NCBI GenBank assembly: GCA_021799635.1 | Contig: JAJZAB010000001.1 | Coordinates: 62,001 to 126,000 of the forward strand | Source of the DNA: Microcaldota archaeon | GTDB lineage: Archaea; Micrarchaeota; Micrarchaeia; Micrarchaeales; Micrarchaeaceae | Direction of reading: 5' to 3' | Length of the DNA: 64,000 nt | Shown: positions 53,062 through 60,409 of the stretch, piece by piece | How positions within the stretch are numbered: position 1 is the stretch's first letter | How the letters are laid out: each line of letters begins with the position of its first letter | The notes under the pieces: model-generated | What the model was told of the DNA's origin: nothing | Seen by the model: only the letters and a program-made list of their open reading frames with translations | Database searches by the model: none | Translations under genes and position numbers: made by a program

Positions 53062-53223
53062 TTAATGTGTCAATAACTATTGATATATCTTCATGCATAT
53101 AAACATACACGAAGTCCACACCACTTGACGTGGGCTTGACGCAGAGTCCAATAATATTTCCATCGTGGTAGGGTGCAATGGACCCCCTGAAAGTTATTAA
53201 ACATTGAATTGTGTTATTGCAAC

Positions 53224-53635
53224 ATGAAGAAATAAATAACGCAAGAAGACTCTTTCGGATGTGGTATAGTTTGCGTAGCTTGGATAACCAATAAGAGCTA
53301 CAAAGGAGCTAAAAAGAAATATTTCAAAGATAAATATAGTGCACATATTTTTGGTTATTTATGTAAGGATTTAGTCGCCGCATTAGCCAAATCAAAAAAA
53401 GCAGTATAGTTACAAATATGTAAAAGGAGAAATAAGGTTCCATAGTGACTCTATCGTATTCATAAAAAGATCTAAGCGATATCCAGCAGGTCATTATCTT
53501 GTTAAGACAAGAAAAGGCTGGATGGATCCTTGGATAAACTTCAATTATAGAAATGTAAACCTTAAGATGGCGAATTCTGGTTTTCGTAAAAGATTACCAG
53601 GCAAACCAATCTACGTAATACTACCGCGTGTATAA
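53224..53635 (+). pseudogene. Broken C39-like cysteine peptidase
   Basis: Starting at ATG 53224 the frame reads M-K-K-stop-I-T, then QEDSFGCGIVCVAWI, the typical start of a C39-like peptidase with its active-site Cys. The frame ends at TAG 53407. Shifting by one base at the A7 run (53393-53399) restores the family's second half: AGHYLVKTRKGWMDPWINF with the active-site His and Asp, ending at TAA 53633. Two lesions (an early stop and a one-base insertion in the A run) make it a pseudogene, or one lesion could be a sequencing error. C39-like peptidases process or degrade small peptides, often in bacteriocin or mobile-element settings. Confidence 0.75.
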
Positions 53636-53675
53636 AATAGATATATTTATATATCTAATTAGCATATAAATAACT

Positions 53676-53945
53676 ATGAAACAAATGCAAACACAAATAA
53701 TGCACTCGCCAACATTGGATACTGTACTAATGGTAGAACATACACTGCAGGATGCAAAGGAAGTTATCAAGATAGCCGAGCTTAAGCGCAGATTGCCCCG
53801 CAAGGTAATGCACCAGACATTGATGAGGATACTTGATTATCTTCAGGAGAGCGGCAAGATACTGATTACAACAAAGGGAGTTGTCTGGACTTACACGCCT
53901 AGGGATATGATGGAGAGACTGAAGAGAAGAGGATTGGAGCTATGA
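53676..53945 (+). CDS. Antitoxin-like winged-helix partner of RelE
   Basis: 89 residues. Helical N-terminus, then a winged-helix-like segment (ELKRRLPRKVMHQTLMRILD, YLQESGKILITTKGVVW). Small proteins of this type often precede RelE-like toxins in archaea and probably bind both toxin and promoter. ATG near a TATA-like AATAGATATATTTATATA stretch (53637-53654), so a leaderless or short-leader mRNA. Overlaps the toxin gene by 4 bases. Confidence 0.7.
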   Translation: MKQMQTQIMHSPTLDTVLMVEHTLQDAKEVIKIAELKRRLPRKVMHQTLMRILDYLQESGKILITTKGVVWTYTPRDMMERLKRRGLEL

Positions 53946-54307
53946 AACCATCAAAGACAATAAGGGTAATTCTTCGGGATCAGGCTAGAGAAGAGTATGA
54001 AACCTTATCCAGAGTTGTTGAAGAACAGAAGAAGAAACGCAAGACAAACTCGGAAGAGATGCAACTTCTCAAATCCATAGACAAGAAAGTTGCATTGTTG
54101 AAATATAACCCCGCATATGGACAGAACATATCCAAAGACCTCATTCCAAAAACATTGGATGTAGATAACCTTTTCAGAGTTGAGCTAACGCATTATTGGA
54201 GAATGCTTTACACAATTCGAACAAATGAAGTGGAAATAGTAAGCTTTGTGCTTTACATTATAGACCATCCTGCTTACGACAAACTCTTTGGATATAAAGG
54301 CAGATAG
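53942..54307 (+). CDS. relE: RelE/ParE-type toxin
   Basis: 121 residues. The RelE fold signature sits in the second half: DNLFRVELTHYWRMLYTIRT, then IVSFVLYIIDHPAYDKLFGY, with Arg and Tyr/His residues where mRNA-cleaving RelE toxins have theirs. The N-terminal 55 residues are charged helices (EEQKKKRKTNSEEMQLLKS). It is coupled to the upstream antitoxin-like gene by an ATGA overlap, the standard module layout. Cleavage of ribosome-bound mRNA is expected from the family and not shown by the sequence. Confidence 0.85.
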   Translation: MKPSKTIRVILRDQAREEYETLSRVVEEQKKKRKTNSEEMQLLKSIDKKVALLKYNPAYGQNISKDLIPKTLDVDNLFRVELTHYWRMLYTIRTNEVEIVSFVLYIIDHPAYDKLFGYKGR

Positions 54308-54368
54308 GCTAGCAAACGTAAGCACTTGCATAATAATGTTATCGAGTGGGACTGCATGAAAAGCTGCA

Positions 54369-54533
54369 GTGACGCCGAGTCCAATAAACTTCTTGAGAAG
54401 AAGTTTAATTAAGAAGATAGTGGAGAAGCTTAAGAGCTCAGGCCAAGAAGTTGATATGGAGAAGCTGACTGACCGAAGTCACGCTCGGTGCTACTCACTT
54501 GGAGACGTTACGCACATACATATAAGTAGATAA
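54369..54533 (+). CDS. Possible 54-residue ORF or gene remnant
   Basis: GTG at 54369 opens a frame MTPSPINFLRRSLIKKIVEK, followed by a charged helix and a C-terminal YSLGDVTHIHISR, stopping at 54533. Its GAG/AAG/CTT codons look more like the host than the flanking island. It overlaps the third tRNA-end repeat and an 8-bp inverted repeat (AACTTCTT/AAGAAGTT, 54386-54404). It may be the tail of a disrupted gene. Confidence 0.3.
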   Translation: MTPSPINFLRRSLIKKIVEKLKSSGQEVDMEKLTDRSHARCYSLGDVTHIHISR

Positions 54534-54574
54534 TATATATTTTGCATGTAAATTCTTCTTAATATGGTGTGTAG

Positions 54575-55585
54575 ATGACAGATGCTAATACAGATATAAG
54601 GCCAAAACTTGAAGTATATCTACCTGACTTTACACTCCAAGGTCAAAAGATACCATTTTACATCATCTGGCCAAACTCTCTTAAATTACAAATAAAGATA
54701 AAAATACCCAAGTCCTTTAAAATATTGGAACTCTATAATCTAAGCGAAAGTAACTTTAGTACAGTTGATTCTGAAATAGTCATCAAAAATGTTGACGTGA
54801 ACGGCTACCTCGGTGGCACATTTCAGACTAGCTTAGATCCCGTACCAGACCGCATTGAGCATATAGAATTTTTAATTAATGATGGTTCTTCAGAACAAAA
54901 ATATTTCAAAGATGTAGAATTATTTAGACAAGATGTAAAACTTACCGAGTCTAGAAATAACAAAATTGTAGAGTATGAAGATAATAAAATAAAGCTAAGT
55001 AGCACGAATAAGATAGAAAACTTAGGTAAAGGCACTGCGATAGTCGGTTTTGAAATATTAAAAGAAAGTGAAGTAAAGGAATCGTTACCAGAAGGTTTTG
55101 AAGAGTTTAGAAACAATTTAGTTAAAGATTTATCAGTTGAATTAAAAGCTTTACAAGAGAAATTCCCTCAGTACGAAGAAGGCATCTCGGGTTTTTCCAG
55201 TGCATTGAATATACCTCTACCTCCCCGTGAAGAGGATATTAAAAAATTCAATGAAGATATTGGATTGATAGACAGTTACATACGTTCAGATGTACAGTTT
55301 TTAGCATCTTTCTCAGAGGCTATAAAGATGGCTTATATTAAAAATTTCTCCTTACTTGTAGGAGTAGAAGAGCTAGTCTCTTATCTTAAATCATTAAAGT
55401 CAGCTAGAATAATACTTTATGATCCACTTAAGACCATACAGGTAGAAAAAGGATCACACAAGTTAAAATTGAATATGGTTATCGGCGATTTGGCTAACAA
55501 TGCATATCAGCCCATACCTTTATCTGATATAACAATAGAATCTGATAAGAATTGCAGGATACCATTTTATAAGTTGTTGGATTAA
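54575..55585 (+). CDS. Unknown protein A of a two-gene island operon
   Basis: 336 residues, no recognised motif. Residues 1-160 look beta-rich and may form one or two sandwich domains (KLEVYLPDFTLQGQKIPFYI, DVNGYLGGTFQTSLDP). Residues 165-280 are helical (EEFRNNLVKDLSVELKALQE). The end returns to beta strands (KLKLNMVIGDLANNAYQPIP). No signal peptide or membrane segment, so cytoplasmic. One base separates its stop from the next gene, so the two are coupled. AT-rich codon use. The role is unknown; position in a tRNA-bounded island beside a toxin-antitoxin pair allows a defence or element-maintenance role. Confidence 0.7.
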   Translation: MTDANTDIRPKLEVYLPDFTLQGQKIPFYIIWPNSLKLQIKIKIPKSFKILELYNLSESNFSTVDSEIVIKNVDVNGYLGGTFQTSLDPVPDRIEHIEFLINDGSSEQKYFKDVELFRQDVKLTESRNNKIVEYEDNKIKLSSTNKIENLGKGTAIVGFEILKESEVKESLPEGFEEFRNNLVKDLSVELKALQEKFPQYEEGISGFSSALNIPLPPREEDIKKFNEDIGLIDSYIRSDVQFLASFSEAIKMAYIKNFSLLVGVEELVSYLKSLKSARIILYDPLKTIQVEKGSHKLKLNMVIGDLANNAYQPIPLSDITIESDKNCRIPFYKLLD

Positions 55586-55586
55586 G

Positions 55587-56603
55587 ATGAGTGATAATAT
55601 GTTGACAGGGTTAGAAGGTGAAGCAGCTAAAATTGGTTCTGGTATAGTATTTAGCGGTGGTAAAGATGTGGTTAAAAAAGCAATGGAAGGAGTCATGGAC
55701 AAAGCTGGCCATGTTGAATCTAAACTATCTGAACACTTTGATATTGTAGGACAGGAAATAATTATAAAATGTCCAGAAAGGATACAAGAATATTCTTTGG
55801 CTCTAACACCAAAGGAGTCATCCTTTCTTCATCTTAATAGTGTGGTAAATTTCGATTATGGGAGAGTAAACAAGGCAACAGTAACACAGCTTCGTGGTTA
55901 TGTGCCAATGTCACAAGCAGTAGTGATAAAGGATTCAGGTTTTGCCATAGATTTTAAGCAGCTAAGAAAAGGCGAAACATATTTAGTAGATGTCGAATAT
56001 GGAATAGAGTATGATAACTTCACAGAGGCTCTGGTCACTTTAGAAAGTGCAGAAGAAACACCCAATGAAGACAACCAGCAATATTGGATGCTCGCCCAAC
56101 TAAAACAATTAGATGCATTAAAGGGCAAGTATGGTAGGATAGATTTAAGAGATCTTGATTTTAGTGTAAATGTCGGCATTGCACAGGACATAAAGACAGC
56201 CCTCCCATCACAATTTCGTAACGGGTTGGAATTACTCAACAGTGCAGTCAAAAAATCAGGTAGAGGCGAAACATGGAATGTAGCAAGAGATTTCACTTCT
56301 CTGCAACAAGAAAAATACGGCCCTGAAACACTTAAACTTATAAGAGAACTAGTGAAAGTCTTTGAACCAGAAACTTTCAAAGACTATGTACGTCTTGGCA
56401 ACAATGAGTTTAGATATTGGGGCTGTAGAAAAGGAGCCTCTATCTATGATATACCTTTTGTATCGTGGCCTAGGACTATGGTAGTAACTTCTAGAACAAG
56501 TCTAGGATTCGACAAGCCTACCGCCAAAGGCACTCTAATATACGAGAAGAAGGGCTTTACTAAGAGAATAAGTTCTATTTTTGATAGCAAAAGTCAGAGT
56601 TAG
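55587..56603 (+). CDS. Unknown protein B of a two-gene island operon
   Basis: 338 residues, no recognised motif. The N-terminus has a Gly/Ala/Lys-rich stretch (GEAAKIGSGIVFSGGKDVVK) that could be an amphipathic helix. Residues 55-150 are beta-rich (YVPMSQAVVIKDSGFAIDFK, TYLVDVEYGIEYDNFTEALV). The middle is helical, and the end holds a possible small beta domain (NEFRYWGCRKGASIYDIPFV). No nuclease, ATPase or transmembrane signature is visible. Coupled to protein A; an 800-base structured non-coding region follows. Confidence 0.7.
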   Translation: MSDNMLTGLEGEAAKIGSGIVFSGGKDVVKKAMEGVMDKAGHVESKLSEHFDIVGQEIIIKCPERIQEYSLALTPKESSFLHLNSVVNFDYGRVNKATVTQLRGYVPMSQAVVIKDSGFAIDFKQLRKGETYLVDVEYGIEYDNFTEALVTLESAEETPNEDNQQYWMLAQLKQLDALKGKYGRIDLRDLDFSVNVGIAQDIKTALPSQFRNGLELLNSAVKKSGRGETWNVARDFTSLQQEKYGPETLKLIRELVKVFEPETFKDYVRLGNNEFRYWGCRKGASIYDIPFVSWPRTMVVTSRTSLGFDKPTAKGTLIYEKKGFTKRISSIFDSKSQS

Positions 56604-56620
56604 CATTTTTCCTTGGGGTC

Positions 56621-56855
56621 GACCTGAAACTTTTCAAGTTTCACAGGCGAAGCCTGCAAGGGTCTCCCACGCTCCAACGAGCTTAAGCTTAGCTACTAAG
56701 CAAATCAAGGAACCTTAGCGACCGATTTGGGTGGGGGCAAATCGGTCTATTAGAGTAAGCTTTCTATCGGGGGTTGAAAGCATAGCCCGCAGCCACCGCA
56801 GGTGGCGGTAGACCACGAACAGCTTTAGCTGTTCGGGGCGTAGCGGGCGTTACTC
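56621..56855 (+). ncRNA. Candidate structured RNA downstream of the two-gene operon
   Basis: Dense nested pairing not explained by coding. Domain 1: GACC 56621-56624 with GGTC 56661-56664 enclosing two perfect hairpins (GAAACTT/AAGTTTC and CAGGC/GCCTG). Then a 9-bp hairpin ACCGATTTG/CAAATCGGT (56721-56746, G-rich loop). Domain 2: GAGTAA 56753-56758 with TTACTC 56850-56855 encloses GCTTTC/GAAAGC, then GCCCGC 56785-56790 with GCGGGC 56843-56848, which itself holds CCACC/GGTGG and GAACAGC/GCTGTTC. Six or more perfect stems in 235 bases. GC content here is far above the surrounding island. It matches no RNA I recognise. Strand assigned from the flanking operon only. Confidence 0.65.
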
Positions 56856-56902
56856 TACACACTTTTTGAAAAAGTATGCAAAATCAGGTAGTTTCCAACT
56901 AA

Positions 56903-57135
56903 TGGGGAGTTTTCCCTCATAAAACGACTAAAAACGACGTAAAATGAGGTCATTTTACTCCCCACGTATGAGCAAAATACTCCCTACGTCTTATATTTGC
57001 TCCAAATTTATGATTTTGTGAGGGGTTCGGATTTTATACAAAATCGCACCAGATGTGTATATTAATTCGGGGTTGCTAATAATAGTAAATAATCGGGGTT
57101 CATTTGCAAGCAAATGTGTTTAATCGGGGTTGCTA
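56903..57135. repeat. Nested inverted repeats and short direct repeats after the candidate RNA
   Basis: TGGGGAGT 56903-56910 pairs with ACTCCCCA 56957-56964 and encloses CCTCAT/ATGAGG (56915-56949). TACTCCCCACGT and TACTCCCTACGT form a direct repeat (56956-56998). TCGGGGTT occurs three times (57067, 57093, 57124), two of them as TCGGGGTTGCTA. Between them lies CATTTGC-AA-GCAAATG (57101-57116). No coding frame. Could be part of the RNA, a replication or recombination site, or an operator cluster. Confidence 0.55.
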
Positions 57136-57164
57136 TGTCTAACTCAAATTTACGAGGTAAATTT

Positions 57165-57210
57165 TCGGCTTCGGACCCGAGGATTGCGGGTTCAAATCCC
57201 GCAGAGTCTA
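57165..57210 (+). pseudogene. Orphan 3' half of a tRNA, likely tRNA-Arg (UCG)
   Basis: From the anticodon arm onward: loop CTTCGGA with TCG at the anticodon position, a perfect T-arm GCGGG-TTCAAAT-CCCGC (57186-57202), AGAGTCT and A. No matching 5' half (AGACTCT plus D-arm) lies just upstream; instead there is an 8-bp hairpin AAATTTAC-GAG-GTAAATTT. Best read as a recombination remnant (attR-like) left by an element that integrates into a tRNA gene. A split-tRNA half gene is a less likely alternative. It shares CCCGCAGAGTC with tRNA-Ala. Confidence 0.65.
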
Positions 57211-57380
57211 CAAGCCAGCTGGGCGCTGCGGTTGCACTGGATTTGAACTAGGGGATTAACAGCTCAGACTGAATGCGCCTGGGCGCAATGGATGCTACGC
57301 CGCGGCTGATAGAAAAATTCCTGACACCCTCAGCTTGTGGCGTTGGTTCGCCAGGGCTGCGCTGATTTGTTGAACGAAAT

Positions 57381-57390
57381 CCATATAAAG
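57381..57390 (+). promoter_or_regulatory. TATA box for the K+ channel gene
   Basis: CGAAATCCATATAAAG gives a BRE-like and TATA element centred 28 bases before the ATG at 57414, fitting a leaderless mRNA. Confidence 0.6.
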
Positions 57391-57413
57391 CGTTACGTCA
57401 TAAATAGGCTATT

Positions 57414-58154
57414 ATGATAAGGACACAGATTATAATAGCGTACGTAATAGCCCTGGTTGCCGTAGTCATTTTCGGCATAGTGGGAACGCTTTTAATAAGC
57501 GGTTCGGGAGGCTTCAACGTCCATGTGGACAACGTACCGACCGCCTTGTATTTCACCGTGGCGACCATATCCACAGTCGGCTATGGTGATATATACCCGG
57601 TATCTACCGAGGCGATGATGTTTGTGGTGGTCCTTATACTCACGGGGCTGGGCACCTTCTTCAGCGCCATAACGCTGATAACTGGCGAATTCATAAACAC
57701 CAGGATAGCGGAAAGGCTTTCGGCAAGGCTGTCCTTCAATGAAAGGAGGCTGCTGAACAAGCACATACTGCTGATAGGTTATGGCCCTACCAACGCACTC
57801 CTTGCTGATATGCTGGAGCGCAAAAAGCAGCTTTTTATAATACTGGATAAAGATGTAGACTTGGTTGAAAAGCTTAGGAACCGGGGCCGCAAAGCCTACG
57901 TAGCAGATGCAACCCAGGAATCAGACATAAAGCAGATAAACATAGCTAAGGCAAAGATGGCAGTGGTGGACCTTTCAGACCCATCTGTGACAATGCACGC
58001 AGTCATAGTTATGAAGGCACTGTCAAAAAATACGAACATAATAATAGTTACATCATCCCCGGAGACGGAGCGCTATATGTTGGACATGGGTGTAAAGCAC
58101 ATAGTTGACCCTGCAAGGATGGCTGCCGTGAAAATAGGCAGCATGATAGAGTAG
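57414..58154 (+). CDS. Ligand-gated K+ channel with RCK/TrkA-N domain
   Basis: 246 residues. Outer helix (IIIAYVIALVAVVIFGIVGT), pore loop with selectivity filter TISTVGYGDIYP, inner helix (FVVVLILTGLGTFFSAITLI), then a cytoplasmic RCK domain with Rossmann motif ILLIGYGPTNALLADMLE. The two-helix channel plus one RCK matches MthK-type channels, which open with calcium or nucleotides. The usual C-terminal TrkA-C part is missing, so the protein is short. Convergent with the MFS gene. Confidence 0.92.
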   Translation: MIRTQIIIAYVIALVAVVIFGIVGTLLISGSGGFNVHVDNVPTALYFTVATISTVGYGDIYPVSTEAMMFVVVLILTGLGTFFSAITLITGEFINTRIAERLSARLSFNERRLLNKHILLIGYGPTNALLADMLERKKQLFIILDKDVDLVEKLRNRGRKAYVADATQESDIKQINIAKAKMAVVDLSDPSVTMHAVIVMKALSKNTNIIIVTSSPETERYMLDMGVKHIVDPARMAAVKIGSMIE

Positions 58155-58166
58155 CTGCATTTCAAT

Positions 58167-59402
58167 TCAGCACTTGCTGAACACAGAGAGGGAAACGACC
58201 GTTAGCGCCGCTGCTAACAGGAATGTATATGGATAGCTGAAGCCTGCAGATATCACTCCGGAAACAAATGCACCTATGACTGAGGAAAGCCCTATTATTG
58301 CGGCCCACATGCCGAGGTAGTAGCCCTTGTGGCCGCCCCTTACGTTGTTGTAGACCATTACGCTTGATGATATATTCCAGTATGCGTAGGCTATGCCAGC
58401 CATGAAGTAGAGTATTATGTTAAGTTGCAGGAATACCCCGGTTAATACAAATATTGGCACTATGGCGATCAGGTAGGATGCGCTCCTGAGTGCAGTTGCG
58501 GTTTTGTAGTAGTTGCCTATGTCTATCCTCTTCGCAATGACCAGCACTACAGCGTATATTAAAAGCTGCGCCAGGCCGTTCAGCAGGTTTATTAGGAAGA
58601 CATTGCCGTAGGCGATGCCAAAACTCCTTAGGTATGGTATATATGATGTATTGAACACAGCGCTGCCAAGGTTGAATAGGGATATTGCTATGAACAGCGT
58701 GTATATCCTCTTTACCCTTTTGATCCTTGCGGAGCGCTGTATCCTCTCTACAAGAGGCGTGCCTGTCATGAGGTGCGGGAGGAAGCTCAGGGAGTTTAAC
58801 AGGGCAAACATCCTGCTTGCCATGCTAAGCCGCTCCTTTGATACTGCCTTTTTGGGTATGCTTTTCACAAAAATATATGAAAGCACCAAGGCCACGATGT
58901 TCAGGGCGAGCAGGAAATCCAGGTAGTAGTGAATGTAGTCATAAGATACAAAAATCCCTGCAGCAAATGCTATTATAGTACCAATAATTGAGATGATGCT
59001 GTACCGGCTGAAATATTTCGGCAGGTTTGGGTTTTTCCTTGTGCCCATAACAAGTATGTTTAGTGATGGGGAGGCTGCAGTTGCGACTAGGGCATAAAGA
59101 CCGTAGTCAAATTCGAGCAGCACTATGTGCGCCATCAGATATATTATTAGTATTACAGGGAGGGTGCCAAAGAGGGACAGGAGTATGAACATCCTCGCCC
59201 TGCCAATTTTATCGGTTAGCCTTCCCCAGATTATGGATGAAGGCACGCTGACAAGGTAGTATATGGAAAGGGCAATTCCTACATCGAATACTGTGCCTTT
59301 CAGCGATAGTATGTACAGTGGTATTATTACGGAAAGGCCGCTGCCTATGGCAGCGTATGGCATCACTGTATACATCCATTTTTGGTGAAGTCCTTTTCCC
59401 AT
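58167..59402 (-). CDS. Major facilitator superfamily transporter
   Basis: 411 residues, twelve predicted membrane helices. The MFS loop 2-3 signature is GRLTDKIGRARMFIL. A central cytoplasmic linker carries basic residues (VERIQRSARIKRVKRIYT). Substrate cannot be read from the sequence. The ATG at 59402 has AGGTGGAGCTG just before it and replaces the GTG at 59411. Same strand as the HAD-like gene, 14 bases apart. Confidence 0.88.
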   Translation of the reverse strand: MGKGLHQKWMYTVMPYAAIGSGLSVIIPLYILSLKGTVFDVGIALSIYYLVSVPSSIIWGRLTDKIGRARMFILLSLFGTLPVILIIYLMAHIVLLEFDYGLYALVATAASPSLNILVMGTRKNPNLPKYFSRYSIISIIGTIIAFAAGIFVSYDYIHYYLDFLLALNIVALVLSYIFVKSIPKKAVSKERLSMASRMFALLNSLSFLPHLMTGTPLVERIQRSARIKRVKRIYTLFIAISLFNLGSAVFNTSYIPYLRSFGIAYGNVFLINLLNGLAQLLIYAVVLVIAKRIDIGNYYKTATALRSASYLIAIVPIFVLTGVFLQLNIILYFMAGIAYAYWNISSSVMVYNNVRGGHKGYYLGMWAAIIGLSSVIGAFVSGVISAGFSYPYTFLLAAALTVVSLSVFSKC

Positions 59403-59416
59403 CAGCTCCACCTGTC

Positions 59417-60100
59417 CTATTCTGATAATTTCTTCATTATTTTGCCTTTCTCCTTAAGGCTGCTGACTACTATTTCTGCACCAGCTTTCTCAAGCTCCTC
59501 TTTTTTGTATTTTCCTGTCGCTACGCCTATGCCATTGAACCCGAGCTCTTTTGCAGCTGATAGTATGCCTGGATAGCTGGCAATTACATATACAGTCCTA
59601 GGGTCACTGATGCCATATTCGCGTACAGCCCTTTCAAAAGCCATTTTCAGTATCTCCTTTACGCTGGTTCCTGTGTTGCCATAGCTGCCGAACTTGAAAT
59701 AATCTAGCATACCGGCCCTCTCCAGCCTGTTCTTTACAAGCTCTTCGACCTCTCCTGTCGCTATGCCGATCAGAAACCCTCTTTTCGACATTTCATCAAG
59801 AAGCTGCTTTGAGCCGTCCATTATTGATATTGCCTCCCTGCCGGCTACGTTGTAGTACGAGTACCCAAGTTCCTCAGCGCAGCCGTCTAATCTCTTTGCT
59901 ATTTCCTCATCGTCAAGGCCTACCTTTTTCAGGATGTCTATAATCATCTCCTTTGAAGTCATTCCTTCATAATCCTCGAGCCTCACCTCTGGCTGCATGC
60001 CGTACCTGCTCCTTATCGCTTCGGATACGTACTCAGATACATCCCGCTGGTCTGTAACCAAAACCTTGTTGACTTCAATCAAAACCAACTTTTCCTTCAT
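59417..60100 (-). CDS. HAD-fold protein lacking catalytic aspartates (pseudo-phosphatase)
   Basis: 227 residues from the ATG at 60100, with a perfect GAGGTGAAACGA before it. The layout is that of a phosphoglycolate phosphatase-type HAD protein with a helical cap (DYEGMTSKEMIIDILKKVGL). Motif I reads LVLIEVNKVLVTD where active enzymes have FDxDGT, so both aspartates are replaced (E and N). Motif II IGIATG keeps its Thr. The last motif reads YVIASYPGILSAAKELGF instead of VGDxxxD. The fold is kept while catalysis should be lost, so a binding or regulatory role is likely. Confidence 0.75.
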   Translation of the reverse strand: MKEKLVLIEVNKVLVTDQRDVSEYVSEAIRSRYGMQPEVRLEDYEGMTSKEMIIDILKKVGLDDEEIAKRLDGCAEELGYSYYNVAGREAISIMDGSKQLLDEMSKRGFLIGIATGEVEELVKNRLERAGMLDYFKFGSYGNTGTSVKEILKMAFERAVREYGISDPRTVYVIASYPGILSAAKELGFNGIGVATGKYKKEELEKAGAEIVVSSLKEKGKIMKKLSE

Positions 60101-60409
60101 TCGTTTCACCTCATTGATCCATTGATAAAACTGCACAATAATCATATTCCTTATATATGCATGTCTTTTTTGGGGTGACCATCTTCTTTACACCATCAAT
60201 GTTTATACGCACTGCTATCACGCGATTCGCTTTCATCCCGCCCAGAAGTGAGTGGTTTTTTCCGCTCACCTTGTCAAAATGGACTCCAGAGCGGCCTTAT
60301 TTATTATAACTATCCATAGTTAAATATATCGCGTTGGTTTGCTCGCGCCGCGGCGTTGAAGAGTGCGATGGCTTTCGCTCCCGGATTATAGCTGCATTTG
60401 GTTGGTAAA
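60101..60409. other. Intergenic region with one strong hairpin
   Basis: 309 bases between divergent genes. Contains an 8-bp hairpin GTGAGTGG-TTTTTT-CCGCTCAC (60248-60269, one G-T pair) and AT-rich promoter-like sequence for both genes. No protein frame is convincing. Confidence 0.35.

Larger units (their letters stand above)
51961..57211. mobile_element. AT-rich island at tRNA-Ala, probably composite and decayed
   Basis: Base and codon use differ sharply from the flanks (A/T third positions, few CTG/AAG). It begins one base after tRNA-Ala and ends at an orphan tRNA 3' half (57165-57210). Copies of the tRNA 3' end, CGCAGAGTCCAA, lie at 53140-53151 and in weaker form (GACGCCGAGTCCAATAA) at 54371-54387. 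This suggests up to three stacked insertions: an FAD oxidoreductase block, a peptidase plus toxin-antitoxin block, and a two-gene plus RNA block. No integrase or replication gene is present. Boundaries are inferred from composition and tRNA fragments. Confidence 0.6.

Noticed and set aside
53393..53409. Programmed frameshift at the A7 run in the C39-like gene
   Set aside because: The needed shift is +1; a -1 slip on A-AAA-AAG leads to a stop within a few codons, and codon 4 is already a stop. Decay or sequencing error is simpler.
56621..56855. RNase P RNA or SRP RNA
   Set aside because: The conserved cores of both (for example GAGGAAAGTCC or the SRP helix 8 bulge) are absent, and the location in an AT-rich island is unlikely for a core RNA.
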